Below, one piece after another: positions 35,901 to 48,539 of a stretch of DNA of 64,000 nt (position 1 is its first letter; the number at the start of each line of letters is the position of its first letter). This DNA is from Ophiodon elongatus (Eukaryota; Chordata; Actinopteri; Perciformes; Hexagrammidae): positions 2,997,001 through 3,061,000 of the forward strand of contig JACSYO010001856.1 in the NCBI GenBank assembly GCA_016806645.1, in the 5' to 3' direction. The translations under genes were made by a program, and so were the position numbers. The notes below the pieces were generated by a model, which searched no databases, had not been told where the DNA came from, and saw only the letters and a list, made by a program, of their open reading frames with translations.

Positions 35901-38426
35901 TGAGTGGCATGTTGTCACTACTCCCCAAATGACCCCCAAACCTCAGTGTTCCTGTTGGTACATCACATCCCAGCCCCTTATTCCAGAAACACAAAAAACA
36001 TGTTTTTGATATTGCAGATAAAATTCCTATCTACTAAAAGTCCCAACAGCAGCCCTTTTTTCAATTCCTGTTGGCCTGCAAAAGCTATTGATCGCTTTTA
36101 TATAAGTGTTGTTTCCAATGGTTACACACACCCTGTTCTTCCAAGAATCGTTTGTGGTTCGAATTTTGCAATATATGTGAATATTGTTTACATAAAATCC
36201 TATAATCCCTCATAAAAGTTATTTTATAGCATTTAAAATACAGTATTAAAATACTTTATTATGCGTCTTAAAATGTACTGAATGAGAGGCAATTTGTCAT
36301 TTTTTTGGGGGGTCAAGAGTGTTTAATTAAGACACTACAGAAACGTGGCAATTTTCCTTTATCGCCACTCTTTTCAGGCGGCGTCAAACTTGATCAAAAT
36401 CTCTCCCTGAACAATTTTATAAATGCTTTCTGTCAGCCAGGTTTGTGGTATTTGAATTGATATGCTCTCTGGAATCGCTTCACCCAGCAGATTTATAGCA
36501 CATTATATTTTGCCAATGATGGCCTGGAAAAGTAACCATGCTGCTTTTCAGTTATTTTGCAAAATTTGTGACCTTTTGAAGTCTTGAAGTGATAAGTTGT
36601 AAATCAGTGAGAAATATAGACTCTTAACATGGGAGCTATTACGTTTCAAAGCAAGGTCTTAGAAAGGGACTACTACATATTTTCATATTTTGAAAATCCG
36701 TGTTTCAATCCAAAATGTTGTGTTAGTTTTAGGGCCAAGTAAAATAACCTGCTACCTTTCCATATAATCTTGATGTTATCTTTGTAATCAGTCCTTTCCT
36801 AAGACATCCATCCAGCCATATATGCAGAGATACAGGCAAGCTAATTTTAGTCAAATAATAGATATTGCATTTTAAGGATGAAACTGCAACATCTTGAATG
36901 CGACTCTTTACGGAAAACTCTGTAACAGTGGTCCATATCTGACCTTGGGGATACGCTAACGCTGTGGCTTCGCAGAGATTTAACAGTTGTCATGAAAACA
37001 TTAAATTGAGACTGCTGCATCTGGCAGTCAGACAACAACGCCGGTACATCACAGTGCAGCTTTTTAGTGCCAAGGAGGGGTGACTCATTGCTGATAAACA
37101 TCTGCATCATAAAATAAAAGCGTGGCCTTGCTTGCGACTCAGTAATGGTACAGTGAATATCAGTTATGCGAGCAAGCATTTTTCTTCACCGTATTATAGT
37201 TTATTCACAGCATACATCTGCATCTGATACAGATATTGGGCCCAGATTGAGTGAGCTCTGTCATGGTTTCCACATTTTACATGGGATGATTAGTAAATTA
37301 TCAGAATGATTACAGTATTTCTCTGTTACGCAGTTCCATAAACACTGCTGCTATTAACTACAATAGCGATCAATATGCTCAGGTTTTATGATATACTCCA
37401 TTTCTTCCAAAACATCTCAGCAACATTTCTTCCTACAAAACAAAATAAGTTGTTGATCATAAAGCTGATCATCATCTGTTCTTAATCAGCGTAGACTGTG
37501 GATGATATTGTTGTTTGGAGGATGGTTTTAAAGTTACGTTTCGCACATCGGGCGGTCATGCGTATATTATCACCTCTCACAATCCAACTGAAGTTCAGTT
37601 TACTCAATCAAGAGTAGCAGCGTACTTCTCAGCCCGTAAAGTTTGAGAAAATAATCTTGATGATGTCATAAGGTACAGATCTCAGACTGTGTTGGGATTC
37701 AACTGAAAACAAAAAAAGGATGTGGCATTTGAGAGAATTGGGTATTAAGGAGGCAAGGAATGACGTTATTGCATAGCATTATGGGAAATTTAGGTTTTTG
37801 GAGCTTGACCCACACTACTGTGTGAATAAATTGGCCTGTGCTGCGTTGTCCTTTGTAAGTTCTGCAGTAAAATATTAAATTGCTGGAGCACCCCAGCCAA
37901 TTTAGTGCACTCGCTTTACATTGCATATTCTAACTTTGTATAATCTTCCCATTCTATATATTATTCACATCATTATAACATAGACCTATGTACAATATTC
38001 GTAATTCAGTATAACTAGATACACCATATACATTAGTTTTTAGGGGGTTAGTTTCATTAAGGGGATAGCACTAGTACAAATACATCTCCATTTCATTTGA
38101 TGTAAAAGGACAAAGATAGATTTCCCAGTGGAAATGAATGTGGCTTAGAGCATTAAAGGGAACCCTGGTGATTTTTTCAAAATCAATCCTGGCTACAAAC
38201 AAGTTAACTTAGATTGACTGCATCTCCAGAAGTCAATAAGATCACTTAAACACTGCTTGCTAGATGACGACTGAGCTGCAGAGACATGAACTTAATCTCA
38301 AGTTGTCCCTCTCTGCGCCAATGTCTGTTTCGTTAAGTGGTAGACATAATTTAAAAAACTCTGCCAGCCAAATGATAATCAATAGCTTTCCCTCTCCTGT
38401 TTAATCACACAGCGATATTTTTAATT
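35901..38426. other. AT-rich non-coding span
   Basis: No gene, exon or repeat family could be supported. The 110-codon minus frame (36,847-37,179) has no domain. An island at 36,350-36,540 has regulatory-like texture (tttataaatgctttctgtcagcc). Confidence 0.42.
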
Positions 38427-38446
38427 TGTTTGTTTGTTTGTTTGTT
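38427..38446. repeat. (GTTT)n microsatellite
   Basis: About five GTTT units. A related (AAAC)n run is at 38,783-38,796. Confidence 0.85.
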
Positions 38447-39479
38447 GCTCAGAAACATGGCTGTATCTAGAATATTTATTTGCGCCATAGGTTTCTCTTG
38501 CTTTGGTTTGAGTCAGCAATTTGCATCGTTAGCAGTCCCAGAGGAATTCTCTAATGACAATCCCAATTTGAAGCTGTAATTCAGTGCTGAGCAAAAAACA
38601 CTGCTCTCTTCAGCTGGCTGGTATGAAAGCTGCCTCCAAAGCTGGCCAAAGCCATTGTTTTACAAGTGGAAACCCCAACGACAATTATGCCTTGCTGGTT
38701 ACGGTTTGGCCGAGTGTCGATCGCAGAAGCCTTCTCCTCGTGTTCCTTTTCTCCAAATGTGGCTTTCCACTGTTAAGGCGAAACAAACAAACAAACAGAC
38801 AGACAAAGAGAGCAACAGTTGAACAAACCAAAGGGGATAACAGCGTCAAAAGACACAGCAACATGGCTGAGAGTTTACAGAGCTGTCACTCCAGTGAGTT
38901 CTAGAGACCCGATAATGCACATAAATGGAGGATTAGTGGTCAACCTTGGAAACACATGTGCTGAAAGCAAAGGAAGTGGAGCAGAGAAGGAAGTTTGGCA
39001 CGTGCAGCAGCTGTGTGGTTGTAGACACTGTAGGGTTCTTTGATCTTCTGTACTCAGGTGTGACAGGGCTTTGGCAGGCAGAGAGCCTGGTGCAGGCTGA
39101 GGCGGAGGCTGAGGCCGGACGGGCCCATATGGTCTCGGTGAGAGCGTGAGAAAGGGCACCTGCCATGGAGCAAAGAACAACTCAACAAAGTGCCGAAACA
39201 TTTCCCCAAAAACTTCTGAGGCGGTATTAGCGCATGGACGTGGTCACCTGGGATCTGAAAATAATTTTTCGATTTTGTTTAAAAACTCCTTGGTGCTCCA
39301 GATGGATTGGATTGGTAACACAGGACAGCAAAAAGACAATTAGAAAGTAATTGTAGAATATTACATGGGATTGACAAAGCAACTGACACTCTGTTAATTA
39401 TCCTGATGTGGTGAGCTCCACCCATGGCTTGTCGAAGTTGATTGCATTCACAATAATCCTTTTGCACAGTCTGTTAGTA

Positions 39480-40780
39480 TTGCTGTGTACATCTTTTATA
39501 AACCGGTACCACTATAAAGGATGATTACCCCCGCATTAATGGTCCCTGGGCTGATTGCATCTCATAGAGCAACTGTCATTGTGTTGACCCTTTCATCAGC
39601 AGTGATCAGCTAAGCTCCAAAGGAGCCAAATAGGCTGTGGTATAAAAAAAACATGGTGCCATCATCAACTCAGCAAATTCATAGTTCGTCTGGTAACCCG
39701 TCTTAAGGTCTTTTAATAAATCAGTCCAAGTAAGGATTTATGAAAATGACTGAGTGAACCCAGAGGTCACAAGCGGTTTAATTTGATACTTGGCAGTAAA
39801 TCCTCTAATTGTTTTTCAATGCGCCTTTACAGTTGTACAATAATACCACAAGAATACTAGCTTGCATATTTGGATACATAAAAGGAAACAAAATATAATT
39901 TTTATGTTCTGTCTGCCGGACACACCTCTCTTTAATAAAAGAGTTGCATTTGAGTTTTGCCCTATAAACATTGTCTGCAAAATAGGAAATTAGCCGGTTA
40001 CCCCAAAGCTTAATGAGTTGCATGTTTTTTAGAAATCCAAGTGAACCATTACTGCCATTTTGTCATGATTTGGCGGGCTGTGTTTCAGTCCTGGGCTCTA
40101 TTATTTCTTATTGGCTAATTAAGACATTAGCCATTATAGAAATTCCTCCACACTCTTTATGGAGTCAAACCGTCATCTTTCGACTTGTTCCAACTCCCCC
40201 GGTGCCTGCTGGGCAGAGCACAGGCCTGAGGTTTTCTCCCTCTGCAGCTGTGATTTCTGGTGCAGAGACAGGTGGGCGATCACACTGACCTCTCTGACCC
40301 TGTCAGCAGCCGTCCAACACGACAACCTGAATAATCAGACGGATATAACGTTGAGTTCTTTCAATGTATCTTGAGCAGCAAGGCCCTCTCCCTCTGTTTC
40401 CAGCTCCCACTGCGCCCTGACTGGAGTTTGTTAACTCTGTCATTTGCAGGGAGACTTTACAAAGGTCACTGTCTGTGTATTTTTCATTAACAACCCAGCG
40501 CCGCTCACTCCTCAGCTGGATAATGAGAACCATCGCCTCGGCAGATCTGGAGAAACATTTTTGGTGTCAGCAAATGTCGCAGCTTGATGGCATATAAATG
40601 TAATTTATCAGCGTGTTTATGTTGCCGATTTAGTAGGACATTTTTATGCCCCACTAGAGCAGGGATGCTGTGTCAGTGCATAATGACAATGTCACTTGCA
40701 ATAACAGACAGATCTGATATTTGTGGCGTCATCTCATAAAGCAGCTCTGCACAGTTTGTGAACTGTGACAACTTTATGAT
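39480..40780. other. candidate conserved non-coding cluster
   Basis: Islands with strong regulatory texture occur at 39,500-39,640 (cccgcattaatggtccctggg), 40,050-40,180 (ttcttattggctaattaagac) and 40,560-40,760 (catataaatgtaatttatcagc). No coding frame and no repeat family were recognised. Confidence 0.35.
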
Positions 40781-42625
40781 TGTATTTTTACTCTCTTTAG
40801 GATAACTTTTAAATATGAACATACTACCCGGTCACTTGGAGACAATAGAGGGGACTTTGGATAAGTCTACAATACCCCTTTGTTCTTTAACTATTCTTTT
40901 ACTGTATGCATATACTATCATGTGGAAACAATGCATAAAAATCCTAATTTAAACAGGACCAAAATGGAATGTGTTGGACCAAAATCCGCAGGAGGCAGGT
41001 TCTAATGCCATTGGCTGTTTTAATATGAACGCTACAGCTCTGTTACTGCACATGCACAACCGCTACATGCCCATAAAGATACTGTAATCTTCAAACAATA
41101 TGACGGATTGAACCTCTCCAGCTTTCACATCATGCCTGCGAGGGAAGGGACACTTTTATGGCAGCACTAAAAGAAGCTGGCTGAACTTCTACGTTTGATC
41201 CTCCCAGGGAGTAGAAAAAAAGGGTAACACTTTAATCAGTTCAATACCTTGTGCTTTTTTGCATGGACTTAACAGCACTGTCACAAAGTAATTGTCAGAC
41301 TAATTTTGCCTTTTAACCCACATTCCCTTGCAGATGCTGAATTTTCCAAAGCTTTATCTTCATCGTATTTTGGAGGCATGTCCCAAGTGTCGTGGGCCAA
41401 ACTGCGCTGTCAATGACAATTACACAGACTGACGGCTACAAAAGAAAGGACCATGCTTTTTAATAACTTGTAAACAAGTTAAAAGATGGAAAATAATAGT
41501 ACGAGCTTCAGTCGACGCTGCTGTAATATTGGTTAATACTGATCAAAGGGTTTTTACTATTGGATAGCGGCCATGCTAGCAGGACAGCCATTGGCAAGCC
41601 ACCATGGAGGAACTTGATAACAGAGCTCATTTGAATGTAGTCCTCTTGCTGCAGAGGTTTTGCATGCCAGCTTATTCATAAGGAATGCATTCTCTGTTGC
41701 TGCTGTCATTGCTGGTAAAGTGGACTCCATATGGATGGCTGCCACTATATCAGAACCAGACCAGTCTGACAATTATCACTTTCTCAGATTGATGCTTTCT
41801 TTCAACTGAAAGGCATCAAATAATTTAAAAAAGAACAAAAACTGGACCATAAAAAAACAAAAACAAAAAGAGAAAAAACATGAACCCAGATAAAGAGTGT
41901 GCAAAGGCAGGAAGAATAATCATAAATCCTTTTTTTTGGTTTGAGTCTAATCAAGAAGTCTTTTTTTTTTTTACTTGCTTCTGCCAAATTTGATTGATAG
42001 GTCAGCCATTTTTTCCTGGGTCATTTCACTTCCAGTAAATATGTGCACAATCACGCTGCCTCACTGAAATGAGAAAAAGAAACACAATTTCTTTTTGTTG
42101 TCAATCTTGTAAACCACAACATTTGTCCGTCGTCCAGTAATGACAATGTCAGACAGAACGAGCCCCAGAGGGTTTTCTGGGCTTGAGTTCTGAGGGCCAC
42201 ATGCTGACGGATACATGTAGCAGCACAAGGCAGAAAGGAAGACTCATCATGGCTTTGTGTAACCACCACCCGTGCCCCTCATAGCCAAGACTTCTTCAGT
42301 GACCGGGATAGCATAACCTCAAGTGGATGACATATTCTGATGGCAGACGCTCACAGGAAAACAAAGTTTTTTTTCAATGGTGTAACTGCTATTTTTTTTA
42401 TCACCGGCAATTCCACAGTGACTACAATCTATCAACCTCTAAATCTTTGCAGTAAGTTCATGCTGATGAAGTATGGTGAAATACATAACCACGTGTCTGC
42501 TGTTTGAATTGGATTACTGTTAAATGGTCATTTGAGTCTTGCTACCATTACTTAAGCACAAATATATGGGCCATCAAGGTCCATGCAGTGGGGCACAAGC
42601 ACGCTGAACGTAAGGAAGCCTATAC
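40781..42625. other. AT-rich non-coding span
   Basis: Short frames only. Poly(A)- and poly(T)-rich patches lie at 41,820-41,970. No gene or identified repeat. Confidence 0.45.
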
Positions 42626-42920
42626 GGCACTGTATCACATTTTTTCTTTTTAAGGGCACCCATTAGTGCATTGTATCTTGTTTTTTCCACTAAAAGGCTT
42701 CCCTAGAGGGCACTTTATCATATTTTATCTAACGTAGGGGCATCTAAGAGGGCACTTCGTCATGGTTTCTTCATGTAATGGCAACAAAGATGACACTTTA
42801 TCATGTTTTCTCCTCTGGTAAGGCCCCCTCGAGGGCACTTTACCACGTTTTATTTACAATGGGGGCATCCAAGAGGGCTCTTTTGCCGCGTCTCTTTCGA
42901 ACATTGGGGCACGACTGGTG
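42626..42920 (+). repeat. 42-bp minisatellite, about seven diverged copies
   Basis: Units start at 42,626, 42,668, 42,709, 42,751, 42,792, 42,834 and 42,876, a period of 41-42 bp. Each begins with a form of ggcactttatcatgtttt and ends with a form of ggggcatctaagag. Copies differ by 15-35%, so the array is old. The 66-codon frame at 42,803-43,003 comes from it. Confidence 0.85.
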
Positions 42921-42931
42921 GCGGTCGCGGT

Positions 42932-43196
42932 CATTTTGAACTTCAATACTTTGGTTGGCATGACCACATCCCTGCAAAACTAATGACATTTCAATCAGCT
43001 TAAGCAAATGTTTGCATGCTAACATGCAAAACTAAGACAGTGAACATGATGAACATTATACCTGCTAAACATTATCATGTAAGCATGTCACTATAAGCAA
43101 GTTGCAACGCTGATATTAGCATTTATCTAAAGCAACCACTGTTCCGGCTTCTAGGTTCTCGGCTAGCATGGCTGTGGACTCTTAGACTTGTTTCAT
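42932..43196 (-). mobile_element. abundant fish interspersed repeat, diverged copy
   Basis: Landmarks in order are aatactttggttggcatgacc, tgcaaaactaatgacattt, agcaaatgtttgcatgc, agtgaacatgatgaacattatacc, tgctaaacattatcatg and ggctagcatggctgtggact. I recognise this as a common fish repeat, usually seen in the opposite orientation. The copy is diverged and non-coding. It directly follows the 42-bp minisatellite, which could have grown out of the same element. Confidence 0.75.
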
Positions 43197-43354
43197 CATA
43201 TTTTGTTAACAAGCAAAAGATCAATATATCCTCTCTTGTCTTTGCTTTTGGCACATTCTGAAAGGCATAGACTAATGTGAAACACATGGCTGTTTTAACA
43301 CATATCAAGAGTTGAAAACACTGTCAATATTTTTAATAACTGTGATAATGGTGG

Positions 43355-43480
43355 AAGGCAAGGTGGCTTGGTGGTTAGTGCTGTTGCATCACAGCAAAAG
43401 AGTTCTGGCCTCTGGGATTAAAACTGATCTGGAAATTCAAATCTTTTCTGTTTGAAGTTTAAAGCTGCTTGCGATGTCTG
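43355..43480 (+). mobile_element. SINE-like fish repeat fragment
   Basis: The segment aaggtggcttggtggttagtg, ctgttgcatcacagcaaaag, agttctggcctctggg and ttctgtttgaagttt follows a widespread vertebrate interspersed consensus. That consensus has a gcagtggttagc...ctgttgcctcacagc...ggttctgggttc head and a tgtgtggagtttgc continuation. It is diverged and 3'-truncated. It may derive from a tRNA-like promoter. Confidence 0.6.
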
Positions 43481-43851
43481 CAGCAACAGGACAGTGTAGT
43501 GGAAAGAAAGAGATTGAGAATGGAGTCAGCCAACAGCAACTTCCTCACTTTAAAGATGTTTGATACCACACTCTATACAATATTAGTGTAAAAGAATGCA
43601 GTATTCCTCTAGAGTAGACAATCAATTGGGGAGAGCTTTGAGTCCATCTGTTAAATACTCTCACAGTCTGAAGTGCAGATGGACATGAATTGACAGAGAC
43701 AGGCTGAATATGTACTGAGATGAGTGCAATGAAAAAGAAAGTGAAAAGGTGACATTTACTCTGATAAATTGTTGCTGCAATATCAAGTAAAGCTCAATAC
43801 TATTTGAATATATTAGCAACTGCCAATTTTGCCTTTTTTTTACACATTTAG

Positions 43852-44066
43852 TTCTTGAAATAAATGCACGGACTACGTATCTGATGGAGCGAGAGCTGTC
43901 AAAGTTTCCTCTGAGAAAACACACCGATCCACTCCGGCCCAGTGCGGATTGTACCTGTGTCAAAATGCTCTACGTATCTTCACAAGCCCTTCACAAGTGC
44001 AAGCGCTGCATAACAGTGAGATTTCAAAGAGTTACACCAAGAGCTGTGATACATATGACTGCCTGT
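43852..44066 (+). CDS. weak candidate exon, no family
   Basis: A pyrimidine-rich acceptor (gccttttttttacacatttag) ends at 43,851 and a consensus donor (GTAAGTG) begins at 44,067. Between them one frame stays open for 71 codons. It enters with two bases completing a codon, exits in phase 0, and includes MERELSKFPLRKHTDPLRP and a Cys-rich stretch (HKCKRC). No domain is recognised, and its phase does not follow the 30,402 exon directly. It could be a chance open frame inside a non-coding element. Confidence 0.18.
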
Positions 44067-44819
44067 GTAAGTGATGAATCCTTACAAAGAGGCCCTCAAC
44101 GTCCCAGGAGATGTCCTCATGTTCACGGAGAGAGGTAACGCAGAGGACAAACCATTGCAGATACTGAAACTATCCCTCTAATCTATATTTATAGCACTTC
44201 ACTTGCATTTAAAAAGTTTAAAAACCTATCTAAGAATGTTAACTATCTTTGATCTCCTCCTGAGCATAATGCAAACAGATAATTGTGTTTACTTTTGTCT
44301 GCCTATTGATATATACACAGTTTTCTTTATGAATATTACAAACAGTATCAAAGATAAGTCTGTTCCTACAAGGACACTTTGTGACTGCTCTCTAGTCTTC
44401 AATTTGTCAGTGATATTTATATTCGCTTTCATATCTCCATCTGCAGTAATGGCTTGTGGTCAGAAAAGCAAGAAAGAGACACTCCTATATGAATTCATCT
44501 ATTGGTTTTGCTATTTATTTCCTTTTCATTGTCCCTGTTTATTTATTTTTTTCTCTGATAACAATAGTCTGACAGTTACAAAATGGTCCACAGGTGGGTT
44601 CACATCAAGGTTAGCTAGCCTTATTGAACTCAAAGCTGTGAATGATGGCTCCATTACCACTTTAAATACAAAGCTTTTAAGCTTTACCGGCCCTCAGTGG
44701 TGCTGCCACTCTGTCTGCCTCCTCAGTTTACCTCTGACAGCTGATCAGTTGCGCTCGTTCTCTGGAGTTTGAACCGCTCGCCGCTGTATGCTAGTCAGTC
44801 ATCAGGAACAATAAACCGA

Positions 44820-45600
44820 AGTTGCTGCAGGCGTGACGGCGTGGAGAGCGGAGAGGAGCATGGCGGCTACTCGTCAGACTAATTAACCATACAGACAGGG
44901 CCCAGCGCCATAACCCAAGACAATTCCAATCTGAGGGGCTGTAATTGAAGTGACAAGTTAATTACAGGCTGATATTATCGTGCGTTCCTTGTAACACCCC
45001 TCTCTAACCCCCTCCCTACTTCTCCCTTTCCTCCTGTCTCAGTCTCTTTCCCGTTCTCTCAAACCTGCCTTAATTTCCATCCTCCGATGTGTTAATTAAC
45101 AACGGTAGCCCAACAGGTTTGGAGCTTGCGCACATGCCCTCCTGCACCCCTGACCTTTCCACCTGTGCTGGATGTATAATTAAACGGAAATAAGTCCACT
45201 TTGTCTCATTTTCATTTACAACATTTATGAGCTGCACTTTGTAGACTCGAAACTCCCACCAGCCATGGCGGCAGCACTGCCGCCACAGGCCCCTCGGCTC
45301 AGCCCTCTCCACCCGATCCCACCCAGCACCTCTGTGCACCTCTGTAATTAGCGTTAGCATCTTCTTTAAACAAGCTACATAAAGTTTAGTGGCAGGATTA
45401 AATCAGATCATTACCATAATATGGCTGTGCAATTTGCCCCTATCTCTCTGCTTTTCCGCCACATCAAAGCCCGGCGGAGCACTGGTGTAATTGGGCCATG
45501 CCGCCTTGTCAAGATGATTCAGGCTGATGGCTGCTCCTCTCCCTGAAAAACCTCCTGGGCATGATAATTAATGGAGAAGAAAGTCAAGTCAACTGGAAGA
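44820..45600. other. strong candidate conserved non-coding block
   Basis: There are at least five homeodomain-type sites (cagactaattaacc, ggctgtaattgaag, caagttaattacagg, gtgttaattaacaac, ctgtaattagcg) in under 600 bp. Between them the sequence is balanced and repeat-free. A short CG-rich patch at 44,830-44,870 ends in atggcggctactcg, which does not open a usable frame. This is the densest TAATTA cluster in the window. An enhancer is inferred. Confidence 0.45.
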
Positions 45601-48471
45601 AAAGAAGAAGGAGGAGAGAAAAGGAATAAAAAAAAAAACTTTGGACAGCTCCACATGAATATTTCACACCTCTGACTTATTCAAAATTAACATTATCAAT
45701 TTGATGTATAATGGATATTAACTTTGTCAACGCTGTTTCCTTTTAATCCAGCTATGTTTTTCATGATGTTCCTCAATCTGATTCCTTATGCTGTGACCTT
45801 ATGAGTGGTTCTAATGATGTAAGTGAAGTGAAATCAAAGTTTGTTTGGCTCATTGTATCCCTCTTAGATCAATGTTGTCATTTCTTGTGAGGTGTCGACA
45901 TGAGGACAGCTGCCATTCAATGAGTTCACATGGAGATGATTTTCAAGCTGATTTCCCTTTGGAGTTAAGGTAACAAACAGTGCCTTGTCTATCTATTATA
46001 ATTCCTTTTTCAAATAGTCTCGTGAGACCAATGCCAATGGCATTACAACAACCTCAGCGTCTTACACAAAATCAGTTTTCTTTGATAATTTACATCATTA
46101 TGTCACCTTGTAGGAATAATGCAAATTATAGGCCTGCTGTGCCTTTGTTGACACTCTTTGCCAACACACTTTGGTAATGAATAAGGCAAGGCTTCAAACA
46201 CAGACAGGTGCTGGGCGTCTAGTAACTCTCACTATGAATATCCGGTGTAGAAAGTCAGCCTGGGTCACTGTTGATTTGTTGCAAATTAGCACCATATGTT
46301 TTATCTCTGCGTTTACATATGAATGACTCAAAACACAGAAAGGGAGGCTGGCGGTGGGCGAGGGGATGAATATCGATGATTCCTCTGTATGCCGGCTTTG
46401 GGGTAGAGGTGGGGGGCAGAATGGTGCCTGCCATTCAAATGTCCATCATCTGTTCAGCCAGTGAGGGAGGAAAGACAATGCTGGTGACAGTTGGTGACAG
46501 AGACAGCTGGTTGTCCCACTAGCCCCTGCCTGTGATCCACTGTGAGGTGACACCTCGGCCAAAAAAAAGAAAAGAAAAGTGGAAAAAAAACATCTTTGAC
46601 TAATCAAAACAGCAGGCCAGACGCCCTGCCTGCGCCAACAGGAGACCAATGCCACGAGGACGCCCGGCTGGCATGTCAGACAATACCTTCTCTGTCACAG
46701 TGTCCCACTACTCCTTCTTCCTCCTTCCATCTGCCCTTCCTCGAGTCTTCATCCACCAGCGTCAGGGCACTGGGGGCTGTCAGCTAAACCAAGTAACCTT
46801 TCCGTTCTTTCATTTCTTCCACCCCAAATTTGAATATGAAAAGGGACTCTCTCTTACCCAGTCAAAGACCATCACTTTAATGACATTTGGCAGTCATTTG
46901 ATTTATTAGGTTTTAGAGGGAGGGGAGAAGAAATCCACTAAATATTTCATATGCCTTGCTAATCCTTGTAATATTGCCAGCTGAAGCCATGTACCTGCAC
47001 TGCTAAGACGTGAGGCACATGGATTTCTCGCAGTCAGATGGCTGGAAATGCCTGTGAGTCTACTGAATAATAAAATAGCTGTATTGAAATATTTAGACTT
47101 TGATTCCCATTAAAGGAATCTTTAAAACATGAGATTTACGTTTCGGGGGAAGAAACGCATTGTGATAGTAGAGACAGCAATCACAACACACTCACACAGA
47201 GCAACCTTCAGCCAGCCTGAATAACAGCGTCTCCCTCTGTACTCCCTCTAAAAAGTAGATTTGGGGAGAAACAGACGGCACAGGTTCAAACAAAGAGCAC
47301 GCTGCCACGGCAGAACAAATGGCTCACAAGAAGCAGTTTGCGTGATAGCATGTGTTGTGTTTCTATGGTTGATGTCGGGTGAAAAGCACAAGTGACGAGA
47401 GATAGGACTTACACATATATAAAACATTCTGTGACAAAAGTAGCTTCAGAACTAAGAATGAAAGGAAATGAGGTGTCAGCAGTTTCATTCCACTCGTGAC
47501 ACTTCTCTCATCTCGGCCCTGTTTGACATTTCCACAGCTGCTCCGAGCAGTAAGCGGCGTACTGAGGATACCAGCGTTCCCTTTGTTCACGCAGCACTTT
47601 GTCCATTTGACTACGTTCCAGAAAGACTGAGAGAAGAGACAAAGAGTGACAGAGACATAAATGGAAGCATGTGGTTTACGATCTGCATCTCAAGACCTCG
47701 AGGCCTCGAATGGCTGACAATATACTGTATTTGCCAAATGTGCAGGCGTGTAGGCGAATGTGCCACATGGTGCCTTCTCAGGACACGTAAATTATTCTCT
47801 CCCTTCAAGTCCTTGGTAGCCACTTCTCCCGCTTTCATATTTGACATTGACCTTGCCGTGACATCACCCCCTCTGGGCACTGTGGCATCACTGAGAGATC
47901 TGATGAAAGCATCCAGAGGCAGGCCACCATGACTACACACAAAACAGACACCACTTTGAACTCTCTGTCTCCTTTTGTTTTCGCTGCAGTTTAAGAGCGG
48001 GGGTGGTCAGAGGCCGGCGCAGCTCGCCGTAATGTGTGGCTCACATGTGGCCAGAGCCTGAGTAATGCTGCCTCTCTGGTCGGACCATGTCGAGAGACGC
48101 GCCACAAATATCCACAGACTGAAATAACAACAACTGTACGACAGTAAACGCCACAGATCTAACATTTCATTTTTAACCAACCAAAACCAGCGTGTTTTTC
48201 TGTTCTGTTCCACATAACTGCGCTGCTGTAGGCTATTTGCAATATGCAATACCCAAAGGCTTTGGAGCTGGTAAGAGGAGAATTCACTCTGTTGAGAAAG
48301 AAGAAACTGTGATCTTCTGTTCCCAGCAGATTCTTTTACTTTGGGAATATGTGTCAGAGTGGCATGTGTCACATAATAGTATTGTTTGTAAGTGTGATAT
48401 CTATGCTCAACTGCATTGCCTTTAAGAAGAGATGATGTGCCTCAGATGTGACGTAAAATATATACATGTTG

Positions 48472-48472
<1 letters not shown>
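45601..48472. other. non-coding span with candidate elements
   Basis: Islands at 46,230-47,000 and 47,450-48,080 have balanced texture. The second carries opposite 109- and 154-codon frames (47,468-47,940), which overlap on the two strands and show no family. A CTCGAGGCCTCGAATGG-like palindromic patch is at 47,698-47,713. No gene is called. Confidence 0.35.

Positions 48473-48517
<45 letters not shown>
48473..48517. repeat. (AT)n microsatellite
   Basis: About 20 AT units, flanked by gtatatatacat-like sequence. Potential cruciform-forming tract. Confidence 0.93.
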
Positions 48518-48518
<1 letters not shown>

Positions 48519-48539
48519 CTTGTCACTTATAAGCTGATA

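Noticed and set aside
44203..44772. 189-codon plus-strand frame rich in Phe, Ile and Leu
   Set aside because: AT-driven hydrophobic translation. No signal, domain or splice context was recognised.
47468..47940. Overlapping 154- and 109-codon frames on opposite strands
   Set aside because: Both strands stay open because of local base composition. No family match and no splice or promoter support.
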